Shown in pieces: positions 1-6,894 of a DNA stretch of 14,126 nucleotides (positions within the stretch are counted from its first letter, which is position 1; every line of letters starts with the position of its first letter). The DNA lies in the NCBI GenBank assembly GCA_023428915.1, contig JAEYWL010000032.1:1-14126 (forward strand), in the 5' to 3' direction. The notes below the pieces were generated by a model. It did not search any database, had not been told where the DNA came from, and saw only the letters and a program-made list of their open reading frames with translations. Both the position numbers and the translations under genes were made by a program. The DNA comes from Verrucomicrobiota bacterium. Its GTDB lineage: Bacteria; Chlamydiota; Chlamydiia; Chlamydiales; JAEYWL01.

Positions 1-17
1 AAAAAAAATTAAGTTTG

Positions 18-53
18 TGTTACCTATGTGGGTGAACTAAATGTTACCTATGT
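18..53. repeat. Two 12-bp direct repeats resembling an insertion-sequence end
   Basis: TGTTACCTATGT occurs at 18-29 and again at 42-53, a 24-bp period. Spaced copies of this kind of motif are typical of the multiple terminal repeats at ends of IS21/IS481-type elements. No transposase is visible in the window. If the TGT end is the outer end, the element body should lie to the right, but an ATPase gene ends only 170 bp away, so this would be a remnant or solo end. Assignment to an IS family is from memory of such ends and is not proven. Confidence 0.4.
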
Positions 54-221
54 TGGCGGTCGTGCAAAGAGGGGGTATGACTGCGTTACTCTGCGCTCTT
101 CGCGGCTCTGCGGTTATTTTATTCAAAACAGGAAATATGCTGGGTTTATCTTTACAACTTAAATTAGAATGTTTCCTGCAAATTCAAAATGGGGGATATT
201 TTATGTAAGATAAATCCCTCC
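54..221. other. Gene-free tail downstream of the MgtA-like gene
   Basis: No ORF is supported here. Positions 85-115 hold a GC-rich, loosely repetitive string in which CTCTGCG-like units recur (CTCTGCGCTC, then CGCGGCTCTGCGG), unlike the AT-rich flanks. It looks like decayed repeat material next to the IS-end-like repeats. I see no convincing intrinsic terminator for the minus-strand ATPase gene. Confidence 0.3.
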
Positions 222-2789
222 TCATGCCCTTCGTTTTTTTGCCTTCTTTACGTCTTTAAGCCACCACTTACGGATAAAGAGCTTTTTAGCTAATTCTACA
301 GTCAAGATATACAGGGCTACTATTATGCCGACAAATAGAAAATAGATGTAAGAAAGAGAAGTTAAGCCTAAAATAGGGGCAAAACGGGTAAATGGAAGCA
401 TTGCAGCGGAAAATATAGTAAGGAGAACAGTAGATAGCAAATATTTACCAGGCCTGCTTTTATAAAAAGGTTTAAAGGTACGGATAACTAACGCTATCAT
501 GGCAGCAGAAGCTACGGACTCAATAAACCAAGCTGTCCTGAATTCTTCTACAGAAGCTTTTAAGAAAAATAATAAAACTGCAAAAGTGGCATAGTCAAAA
601 AAAGAACTTATCACGCCAAATACACACATAAATTTGCGGATAAAATCGATATTCCATCTCAGCGGCTTTTCCACAAAAGTTTTGTCTACATAATCGGCAG
701 CGATTGTCATCTCCGGAAAATCTGTCATGAGGTTTGTCAACATTACCTGCTTAGGCAATAGCGGAAGAAAGCTTAAGAACATCGACGCCCCTGCCATGCT
801 GAACATATTGCCAAAGTTAGCGCTGGTGGCCATTAAAATATACTTCAACGTATTAGCGAAAGTTTTCCTGCCTTCTTTTACACCATCTTGAAGCACAGAC
901 AAGTCTTTTTCCAGCATGATGATGTCAGCCACCTCTTTTGCGGCATCCGCTGCTGTGTCTACCGAAATACTCACATCAGATGCGTGCAGGGCTGCCACAT
1001 CATTAATTCCGTCACCCAAATATCCTACAACATGCCCTTTTTTTCGCAATGCAATGAGGATGCGTTCCTTTTGGGAAGGTTCTATTTCGGCAAAAATTTC
1101 TTTATCTTCGACCATTTGGCCTAAGCTATCGTCATTTATTTTGGCAATTTCAGATCCAAGCAGGATTTTTTTGGCAGAGATGCCCAAAACTTCTGCGGTA
1201 TGTTTTGCTGCATATTGATTGTCCCCGGTGATAATTTTTAAAGAGATGCCCAGTTTGTTAAGGCTTGCGATAGTTTTCCCGATCTCATTTTTTGGCGGAT
1301 CAAAGAACAGCAAGAATCCTTGAAAAGTCATTTCTGATTCGGATTCACCCTTAAGAGATGAAACGGTTTTAGTGGCTATCCCAATGACGCGAAACCCTTC
1401 GCTATTGTACTCTGCATATTTTTGCTTCAACTCGTCTGCCAGTTTCTCTAGAGGCACTAAAGCCCCTCCGCGATTCACTTCGGTACAGACGTCTAAGATT
1501 TGCTGAAAAGCCCCTTTTGTAATCAGCAACTTGTCTTTATCCTTTTTAACCAGTACGCTCATCCTTTTCTTTTCAAAGCTGTAAGGAATTTCCTCTAGTT
1601 TCTCCCAGCCGGAAATATCGATTCTCTCATGGTTTAGCAGGGCTTCATCAAGCGGATTTTTATAGCTTGCTTGGAGGGAGGCATTCAAATATGCATAGAG
1701 GAACACAGCCTCACTTTCCTTGCCTTTCACATCGAGCGCTTTCTCCAAGGCAATTTTCCCGGTGGTTAATGTTCCGGTCTTATCAGAACATAAAATGTTC
1801 ATGCTGCCAAAATTTTCTATCGAGGATAACTTTTTTACAATTACCTTCTCATTTGCCATTTTTTTAGCGCCATGCGCCAGATTAATACTGATGATAGCCG
1901 GAAGCAGCTGAGGCGTAAGACCGACGGAAAGAGTTAACGCAAAAAGCAGCGACTCGACTAGCGATCTTTCCAAGTAGACATTCACAGCAAAAATAAAGAT
2001 TAGAAAAACCACCGTTAACTTAAGCAAAAAATAGCCAAAAGTCTTTACGCCTTTATCAAATTCAGTCTCTTGGATTTTTTTTTCCAATTGCTCTGAAATT
2101 TTGCCAAAAGAAGTGTGAGTTCCTGTCAAAACTGTAACAGCTTTAGCCGTACCGCTGATGACATTAGTGCCCATGAATAAAGAATTGGTTCTTTGAGCAA
2201 TTGGAGCTTCTCTTGAAACTGTTCCGGGAGTTTTTTCAACTGAAAAAGACTCCCCAGTAAGAGCGGCTTCATTCACTAATAAATTATTAGCCTCAATCAA
2301 AGCGCAGTCAGCAGGAATAATGTCTCCTGCGCTTAAACTGATAATATCTCCAGGTACAACTTCATTGACCGCTATTTCTTTTTTAGCCTTATCGCGAATA
2401 ACACTTACCTTTACCTGCACCATTTTTTGCAATTTTTCAATGGACTGCAAAGCACCTTTTTCCTGTATAAAACTTAAGATAGCGCTTGCTGCAAGAATGC
2501 CTAAGATAATGAGAGCATCGGTAATATCCCGTAGAAAAAACGAGAGCAAGATAGCAATCAGCAACAGATAGACAAAGGGAGTATTAAATTGAGAAAACAG
2601 CAACCTTAGGGCTTTAAATCTTTTCTGAGGCCTCAGGGCATTTTCTCCATGCTTTTTTAACCTCTTTTCAGCCTCTGCATGGCTTAATCCCTCAGCTGCG
2701 TCCACTCCTAGTTTTTTTAAAGCATCTTGAATGGATAATTGCCAGAATTCATCCGGAAGATTTTTTGCAGCTTGCTTTCTTTTATTCAT
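222..2789 (-). CDS. P3B-type (MgtA-like) magnesium/cation-translocating P-type ATPase
   Basis: Predicted 855-aa inner-membrane ATPase that couples ATP hydrolysis to cation transport, most like MgtA/MgtB magnesium importers. Visible parts in order: cation-ATPase N-terminal domain (about residues 10-65), M1-M2 pair (67-110), actuator domain with TGES (178-181), M4 segment LTPQLLP (291-297), phosphorylation motif DKTGT (336-340), nucleotide-binding KGA (425-427), TGDN (521-524), hinge GDGIND (592-597), and a C-terminal six-helix region (about 645-840) like P2/P3 pumps rather than P1B pumps. The stretch ANTLKYILMATSANFGN followed by FLPLLP is MgtA-like. Two differences from textbook MgtA are visible: M4 has Gln294 where MgtA has Glu (LTPEMLP), and M6 reads NLMTDFPEMTIAADYVD. 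Both could affect ion choice, so magnesium is likely but not certain. It is transcribed away from the metal ATPase at 2878. No strong Shine-Dalgarno precedes the ATG. Basic C-terminus. Confidence 0.9.
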   Translation of the reverse strand: MNKRKQAAKNLPDEFWQLSIQDALKKLGVDAAEGLSHAEAEKRLKKHGENALRPQKRFKALRLLFSQFNTPFVYLLLIAILLSFFLRDITDALIILGILAASAILSFIQEKGALQSIEKLQKMVQVKVSVIRDKAKKEIAVNEVVPGDIISLSAGDIIPADCALIEANNLLVNEAALTGESFSVEKTPGTVSREAPIAQRTNSLFMGTNVISGTAKAVTVLTGTHTSFGKISEQLEKKIQETEFDKGVKTFGYFLLKLTVVFLIFIFAVNVYLERSLVESLLFALTLSVGLTPQLLPAIISINLAHGAKKMANEKVIVKKLSSIENFGSMNILCSDKTGTLTTGKIALEKALDVKGKESEAVFLYAYLNASLQASYKNPLDEALLNHERIDISGWEKLEEIPYSFEKKRMSVLVKKDKDKLLITKGAFQQILDVCTEVNRGGALVPLEKLADELKQKYAEYNSEGFRVIGIATKTVSSLKGESESEMTFQGFLLFFDPPKNEIGKTIASLNKLGISLKIITGDNQYAAKHTAEVLGISAKKILLGSEIAKINDDSLGQMVEDKEIFAEIEPSQKERILIALRKKGHVVGYLGDGINDVAALHASDVSISVDTAADAAKEVADIIMLEKDLSVLQDGVKEGRKTFANTLKYILMATSANFGNMFSMAGASMFLSFLPLLPKQVMLTNLMTDFPEMTIAADYVDKTFVEKPLRWNIDFIRKFMCVFGVISSFFDYATFAVLLFFLKASVEEFRTAWFIESVASAAMIALVIRTFKPFYKSRPGKYLLSTVLLTIFSAAMLPFTRFAPILGLTSLSYIYFLFVGIIVALYILTVELAKKLFIRKWWLKDVKKAKKRRA

Positions 2790-2877
2790 AAAAGACTTTT
2801 CGAATTTACTAAAATTAAACTTTTAAATAATTTTTTAAATTAATTTATAGCACTTTAATTGTTCAAAGAAAATCACA
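2790..2877. promoter_or_regulatory. Divergent promoter region between two P-type ATPase genes
   Basis: This 88-bp, strongly AT-rich spacer separates the start codons of two oppositely oriented cation ATPases, so it must hold both promoters unless transcripts are leaderless. AT-only runs such as TTTTAAATAATTTTTTAAATTAATTTATA offer several possible -10 elements in both directions, and I cannot pick one. No obvious metal-regulator dyad is seen. Confidence 0.45.
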
Positions 2878-4749
2878 ATGACTTCTGCTGCTAAAAAAAA
2901 GATTATCCCCTCATTTGAAAAAGAAGGTTATATCGCTATTCTCGCTATCGTTGGCATACTCCTGCACTTAGCCTTTGAATACATAATCCCAACCTACAAA
3001 GTATATTCGCCCTACCCTCTATATCTTACACTTGCTCTTGGGGGCGGTATTTTAGTTTTTGACCTAGCCAGGAAGGCAATTCATTTAGAGTTTGGCTCCG
3101 ATTTGCTTGCCGGAATTTCAATCATTACAGCTATCTTATTGGGGCAATATTTAGCCGGCTCATTAGTAGTGCTCATGCTCGCAGGAGGCGAAACCCTGGA
3201 AAATTACGCCATTAAAACCGCTTCCAAAATGTTGGAAGTCTTAGCAAAACGGGCTCCTACAATTGCGCACCGCAAAAAAAATGATCACATTGAAGACATT
3301 ACGGTTGAACAAATTGCCATAGGCGACAATCTCACAATATTTCCCCATGAAATCTGTCCCGTAGACGGTGTAGTGATTAAAGGCGGGGGCGTTATGGATG
3401 AATCCTATCTGACAGGCGAACCTTTTCTTATCTCAAAAGCTCCTGGTTCAGAAGTCCTTTCAGGGTCGATTAATGGCCCTTCCTCATTAACAATTAAAGC
3501 GACAAGATTAGCGCAGGATTCGCGCTATGCAAAAATTATGCAGGTCATGTCAGAATCTGAGCAAAAGAGGCCCCGCATGCGAAGATTGGCAGACCAACTG
3601 GGAGCCTGGTACACCCCCCTTGCTGTCCTCATTGCTATATTAGCATGGTTGGCTAGCGGCGATGCAGTGCGTTTCCTGGCTGTGCTAGTAATTGCAACCC
3701 CCTGCCCATTATTGATAGCAATACCAGTGGCAATTATTGGCTCTATTTCTTTATGTGCTAAACGGGGAATCCTAATCAAAAATCCCATAATTTTAGAGCA
3801 AATAGACAAATGCAAAACCATGATTTTTGATAAAACCGGAACGCTGACATACGGCAAGCCTACCCTCGCAGATCAAATTATTTTCAACCACAAAGATCCG
3901 CTGGAGATATTAAGGTTAGCAGCCAGCCTGGAAAGATATTCCAAGCACCCTTTGGCAAGCGCCATTCTTGAAAAAGCAGAAGAAGAAAAAATTAAGCTGC
4001 TTGATGTTCAACAAATACATGAACCTAAAGGCGCAGGCCTTCAAGGCACTGTTGGAGAACATGAGGTTATTATCACAAGCCGTAAACAATTGGCTAAATA
4101 TGATTTGGATAAGCGCAAAGCTGATCTGCCGCAGGGCATGGGGCTTGAATGCGTAATATTAATCGATCGCCAGCTGGCAGCTTATTACAGGTTTAGGGAC
4201 GCTCCTCGAATTGATAGCCGTTCGTTCATAAAACACTTATTCCCAAAGCATGGATATAAAAGAACCATAATTGTCTCCGGAGATCGTGAAGAAGAAGTTA
4301 AATATCTGGCGGATTACGTTGGAATAGATGAAGTTTACGCAAGTAAAGCCCCCGAAGAAAAAGTGGAAATTGTCCTCAAAGAAACACAACAGGAAAAAAC
4401 AGTTTACCTTGGCGATGGCATTAATGATGCCCCTGCTCTGCTTGCTGCAACAGTTGGAATTGCCTTCGGCTCCAACAGTGATATTACCGCAGAAGCTGCA
4501 GGAGCAGTTGTTATGGAAAGCAGCCTAGAGAAGGTTGATGAGCTATTGCATATCGGCAAACGGATGAGGACTATAGCTTTACAGAGCGCGCTTGGCGGCA
4601 TGAGCCTGTCCATTATTGGAATGATCATAGCTGCATTCGGCTTCCTTCCCCCTGTGGCAGGGGCAATCAGCCAGGAAATTATCGATGTCGCAGTTATACT
4701 AAATGCTCTTAGAACTATTTGGAAACCAAGTACTATGACTGACATGTAA
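2878..4749 (+). CDS. P1B-type heavy-metal-translocating P-type ATPase without HMA domain
   Basis: Predicted 623-aa membrane pump exporting a transition metal. Visible: a first membrane cluster (about residues 18-105), actuator TGEP (179-182), membrane metal-binding motif TPCP (274-277, in ATPCPLLIAIP), DKTGT (318-322), the SKHP histidine-proline signature of P1B pumps (355-358), SGD (467-469), GDGIND (512-517), and a final helix pair ending in the typical QEIIDVAVILNALR. There is no N-terminal CxxC heavy-metal-associated domain and no His-rich tail. A TPC rather than CPC or SPC motif places it near the poorly characterised P1B-5-like groups, for which nickel, iron or cobalt has been discussed, so I leave the substrate open. 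It is divergent from the MgtA-like ATPase and convergent with upp, with a 50-bp gap. ATG start at 2878 with only an A-rich upstream stretch as ribosome-binding region. Confidence 0.9.
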   Translation: MTSAAKKKIIPSFEKEGYIAILAIVGILLHLAFEYIIPTYKVYSPYPLYLTLALGGGILVFDLARKAIHLEFGSDLLAGISIITAILLGQYLAGSLVVLMLAGGETLENYAIKTASKMLEVLAKRAPTIAHRKKNDHIEDITVEQIAIGDNLTIFPHEICPVDGVVIKGGGVMDESYLTGEPFLISKAPGSEVLSGSINGPSSLTIKATRLAQDSRYAKIMQVMSESEQKRPRMRRLADQLGAWYTPLAVLIAILAWLASGDAVRFLAVLVIATPCPLLIAIPVAIIGSISLCAKRGILIKNPIILEQIDKCKTMIFDKTGTLTYGKPTLADQIIFNHKDPLEILRLAASLERYSKHPLASAILEKAEEEKIKLLDVQQIHEPKGAGLQGTVGEHEVIITSRKQLAKYDLDKRKADLPQGMGLECVILIDRQLAAYYRFRDAPRIDSRSFIKHLFPKHGYKRTIIVSGDREEEVKYLADYVGIDEVYASKAPEEKVEIVLKETQQEKTVYLGDGINDAPALLAATVGIAFGSNSDITAEAAGAVVMESSLEKVDELLHIGKRMRTIALQSALGGMSLSIIGMIIAAFGFLPPVAGAISQEIIDVAVILNALRTIWKPSTMTDM

Positions 4750-4799
4750 TCCATGCAAGCATCTAAAGAACGAAAAACTAATTAACCCCATGATAGAAA

Positions 4800-5411
4800 T
4801 TAATTTTCCGTCATGAAATAGCGGTCTCCAAAGTCCCCTAAACCTGGAATAATTCGCTTTTGTTCATCCAGCCCTTTATCTACTTGCGCGACAATTAAGC
4901 CGGCATCCGGGCACTCCTTTTGAAAACGGGCAACACCTTCAGGAGCCGCTAAAAATGAAATTAAAGTTATCTGCTTCCCTATTGCGCCGGCTGCCTTTAA
5001 GATTTTAACCGCCATCGCTGCACTACCGCCTGTGGCGATCATAGGGTCTAATAAAAGAATCGGATGCTCATGAGTAAAAGCCGGCAAGTTTGTGTAATAA
5101 AGCTCCGCAATAGCGGTTATTTCATTGCGCCGAGTACCGATAAAACCCACACTAGCTTTAGGATGGAAGCGCATAAACGGTGGCAAAAGAACAAGACCTG
5201 ACCTTAAAATGGGAACCAGGACGGGCTCCTGTTTTATGCATACACCTTGCGTATGTTCTAACGGCGTATCCACGGATACTGCAACTTTGGGTAAAAGCTT
5301 ATCGCATTCCACAGCCAACACTGTGCCCAGCTGGTCAGCAGCTTGCCGGAATTGCTCGACAGTAGTTTCACGATTTCGCAAAGTTGTAATAAGAGAGTCT
5401 TTTATATTCAT
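4800..5411 (-). CDS. upp: Uracil phosphoribosyltransferase
   Basis: Cytosolic pyrimidine-salvage enzyme forming UMP and pyrophosphate from uracil and PRPP. At 203 aa it is slightly shorter than the usual 208-210. The PRPP-binding loop LLLDPMIATGGSA is at residues 119-131. The substrate-side VPILRSGLVLL is at 66-76. The C-terminal GLGDFGDRYF, matching the family's PGLGDAGDR uracil-binding loop, is at 190-199. It is a single gene: the metal ATPase ends 50 bp from its 3' end and its 5' side faces a palindrome-rich spacer. No Shine-Dalgarno is obvious before the ATG (upstream RNA reads AATTTTGCC). Possession of upp suggests uracil uptake, in a host-associated bacterium possibly from the host. Confidence 0.95.
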   Translation of the reverse strand: MNIKDSLITTLRNRETTVEQFRQAADQLGTVLAVECDKLLPKVAVSVDTPLEHTQGVCIKQEPVLVPILRSGLVLLPPFMRFHPKASVGFIGTRRNEITAIAELYYTNLPAFTHEHPILLLDPMIATGGSAAMAVKILKAAGAIGKQITLISFLAAPEGVARFQKECPDAGLIVAQVDKGLDEQKRIIPGLGDFGDRYFMTEN

Positions 5412-5493
5412 GGCAAAATTCTAATTACACTTATCTTTTTTGACTAAATTCTTTTAATGCGCAATCACACTATGTCTAAGATATGCGTCTTTT

Positions 5494-5521
5494 TTGGAAA
5501 ACAATTTCTTTTCGTTATAAT
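5494..5521 (+). promoter_or_regulatory. Candidate sigma-70 promoter ahead of the palindromes
   Basis: TTGGAA (5494-5499, 4 of 6 to TTGACA), a 16-bp spacer and a perfect TATAAT (5516-5521) point rightward. Initiation near 5528 would place the 79-bp hairpin at the start of the transcript and give crcB a leader of about 300 nt. Alternatively it drives a separate structured RNA. Confidence 0.45.
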
Positions 5522-5542
5522 GTTTAAAAGTCTATTTTGGAA

Positions 5543-5621
5543 TTAGACTTCATGCGTAATTACATTTGCTTGCAAAAAAAGCTAATTTTGGCAAGCAAAT
5601 GTAATTACGCAAGAAGTCTAA
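5543..5621. repeat. 79-bp near-perfect palindrome, MITE-like
   Basis: Left arm 5543-5573 begins TTAGACTTCATGCG and right arm 5591-5621 ends CGCAAGAAGTCTAA. The 31-bp arms pair with a single mismatch (5552 against 5612) and enclose a 17-nt loop. Reading TA as a target duplication gives TA-GACTTC...GAAGTC-TA, the layout of short non-coding elements mobilised by Tc1/mariner/IS630-type transposases. No U-tract follows on either strand, so it is not a simple terminator, and it lies between two divergent genes, where a terminator would be odd. Extra copies of the half-site AAGTCT/AGACTT flank it at 5528-5533 and 5641-5646, allowing alternative pairings. Confidence 0.7.
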
Positions 5622-5679
5622 TATCGATAAAAGAAAAAAAAGACTTAAAATGTTTCTTACATCCGCATTAAGTATTAGC

Positions 5680-5857
5680 TTAGACCCTGATTACTACCTT
5701 CTAAGGGTCAGATTCGAGTTCTTTTCCTCTAGGAGCTCGCACGAAGCTCTGAAAATCAGTAGGCCATATTAATAATATGACCTACTGATTTTTGCGAGTT
5801 CTTAGAGAGAAAATAATCTCGAATATGACCTATTATAAGGTAGCAATCAGGGTCTTA
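5680..5857. repeat. 178-bp imperfect palindromic element overlapping the crcB start
   Basis: The left arm (5680-5771) and right arm (5773-5857) are inverted copies of each other. Outer ends: TTAGACCCTGATT and AATCAGGGTCTTA. Middle: CTACCTT...ATTCGAG and CTCGAAT...AAGGTAG. Inner: CTCTAGGAGCTCGC and GCGAGTTCTTAGAG. The core is a 41-bp hairpin (5752-5792) with 20-bp arms, one mismatch and a 1-nt centre. The left arm carries about 12 extra bases (ACGAAGCTCTG) near 5741-5751. A second, partial copy lies at 13938-14000 with 48 of 52 bases identical to 5694-5745, so this is a dispersed repeat. The right arm covers codons 1-11 of crcB. Confidence 0.75.
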
Positions 5858-6208
5858 GGAGCAGCATCCGGCGCCTTATTTCGCTGGTGGCTGGGAATGA
5901 TGCTTAACACCATTTATCCCACAATTCCTCTTGGCACATTAGTTGCCAATCTTATTGGCGGCTTTTTAATGGGGATCTTTATGGCTGCTACCCGCAATCA
6001 ACTATTCGTTCCCGAAGCTGCGCGATTGGCTATTGCCACTGGCTTTCTGGGCGGATTGACTACATTTTCCACATTTTCTGCAGAAACCGTCACCTTGCTT
6101 TCACACCAGGAATATCTCATGTCTGCAGTCATTATTATTGGTCACGTTGCCGGCAGCCTCTTAGCTACAATATTCGGCATCTATATTGTAAAAATCCTCA
6201 CAGCTTAA
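5825..6208 (+). CDS. crcB: CrcB/FluC fluoride ion channel
   Basis: Small membrane protein (127 aa) of the Fluc family, which forms dual-topology dimers that let fluoride out of the cell. Family signatures: ALFRWW (18-23), GTLVANLIGGF with the conserved Asn42 (37-47), and GFLGGLTTFSTFSAE (73-87), which contains the sodium-site TTFSTF and the pore phenylalanines. Four hydrophobic segments cover about 4-24, 35-54, 67-93 and 100-122. I chose ATG at 5825. The frame is also open to a TTG at 5792, but that lies in the hairpin and has no ribosome-binding site. Even at 5825 the only purine-rich stretch (AGAGAGA, 5804-5810) is 14 nt away. The first eleven residues, MTYYKVAIRVL, are encoded within the right arm of a dispersed palindrome. 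DUF190 follows after 8 bp. Confidence 0.92.
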   Translation: MTYYKVAIRVLGAASGALFRWWLGMMLNTIYPTIPLGTLVANLIGGFLMGIFMAATRNQLFVPEAARLAIATGFLGGLTTFSTFSAETVTLLSHQEYLMSAVIIIGHVAGSLLATIFGIYIVKILTA

Positions 6209-6216
6209 GGATAAAT

Positions 6217-6549
6217 ATGAAAGGCATCTGTTTGAAATTTTACACCTATGAATTCCAAAAACATCACGGAGTTCTTTTGTACGAATGGCTTTTGGAGACT
6301 GCCAAAAGAAATGGAATACATGGAGGTTCAGCTTTCAGGGCGGTTGCTGGATTTGGCCGCCATGGTGTTATCCATGAGGAACATTTTTTTGAACTCGCTT
6401 CCGATGTGCCGGTTAAAGTTGAATTTATTGCTTCATACGATACTGTTGATTTGTTTTTAGAATTTCTAAAAAAAGAAAAAATAGATTTATTTTACACTAA
6501 GTCTGAAATCGAATTCGGCAGCCTGATTAATGGAAGCCATCATAGCTAA
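6217..6549 (+). CDS. DUF190 family, PII-like protein
   Basis: Soluble 110-aa protein. It fits DUF190: a ferredoxin-like, GlnB/PII-related fold with an N-terminal beta strand (KGICLKFYTYE), the helix HGVLLYEWLLETAKRNG (about 16-32), the conserved GGSAFRAVAGFGRHG (36-50), and the strand-helix pair VKVEFIASYDTVDLFLEFL (about 67-85). DUF190 genes are commonly found beside or fused to crcB, and the order here, with an 8-bp gap, indicates an operon. A regulatory or sensing role for fluoride export is an inference, since the molecular function of the family is not settled. AAGG at 6207-6210, overlapping the crcB stop, is a suitable ribosome-binding site 6 nt from the ATG. Confidence 0.88.
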   Translation: MKGICLKFYTYEFQKHHGVLLYEWLLETAKRNGIHGGSAFRAVAGFGRHGVIHEEHFFELASDVPVKVEFIASYDTVDLFLEFLKKEKIDLFYTKSEIEFGSLINGSHHS

Positions 6550-6894
6550 ACCTAAATTATTTTGCGCTTGCCATTAAAATATCGTTCTTGTAACATTGAG
6601 AGAGCTTGGAGTTTTTTACCCAGCGGGAGAACAGCATGTATAGTAAACAATATTCTTATGAAAGGCAGCCAAAATCGGCGCGGCCTTGCTTAGTTAATCT
6701 TTGCATTTTTGTCAGCTCCATCCATCATTTTTCTCATCACGGGCATTCTGCTCAATAATTTCCATTTGATTATTAATTTCATTTTTTGATTTTTTTGCAA
6801 AGCAATCGCTGCTGTAAAACTATTCAAAACAAACTTTTTTTTAAAAAAATATTTTCACGCACCTGTATGCGTGAATTTACCCTATAGGATTTTT
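6550..6894. other. 345-bp intergenic region ahead of the racemase gene
   Basis: No convincing gene. A 40-codon ORF (6636-6758, MYSKQYSYERQP...) has a GGGAGA ahead of it but no recognisable features. A minus-strand reading near 6690-6830 is similarly short. The right end is low-complexity (a T run followed by an A run at about 6835-6848), then the small hairpin at 6854-6875. The promoter of the racemase gene should lie here, but I cannot point to it. Confidence 0.4.
6854..6875. promoter_or_regulatory. 8-bp stem-loop in the racemase 5' leader
   Basis: TTCACGCA (6854-6861), loop CCTGTA, TGCGTGAA (6868-6875). It ends 19 nt before the ATG at 6895 and 9 nt before the AGGA at 6885-6888. On the minus strand the same stem is followed by AAAATATTTTTTT, which is terminator-like, but no minus-strand gene needs one here. 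A cis-acting leader hairpin or an operator dyad are both possible. Confidence 0.35.

Larger units (their letters stand above)
5412..5824. other. Palindrome-rich spacer between upp and crcB
   Basis: These 413 bp have no supported gene. They hold a candidate rightward promoter (5494-5521), the 79-bp palindrome (5543-5621), an A-rich spacer, and most of a larger palindrome (5680-5857). I looked for the conserved fluoride riboswitch that often precedes crcB and did not recognise one. Confidence 0.6.

Noticed and set aside
2320..2571. Plus-strand ORF inside the MgtA-like gene
   Set aside because: Antisense shadow of the ATPase N-terminal and actuator region.
4404..4754. Minus-strand ORF inside the metal ATPase gene
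   Set aside because: It is an antisense shadow of a strongly conserved P-type ATPase region and has no protein-like features.
4750..4799. Shared terminator between the convergent metal ATPase and upp genes
   Set aside because: Only scattered A/T pairing (TAATT/AATTA) is visible, with no stable stem and T-tract.
5752..5792. 41-bp hairpin as an intrinsic terminator of a gene upstream of crcB
   Set aside because: No plus-strand gene lies upstream (upp runs leftward), and the hairpin is the centre of a larger palindromic repeat.
5412..5824. Fluoride riboswitch ahead of crcB
   Set aside because: I could not recognise the conserved aptamer pattern; the leader is occupied by repeats.
5543..5857. 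CRISPR array
   Set aside because: The palindromes are large, different from each other and not regularly spaced; there are no spacers or cas genes.
6636..6758. 40-codon ORF with a GGGAGA ahead of it
   Set aside because: No recognisable motif, low-complexity His/Ser tail, and no coupling to a neighbour; more likely chance.
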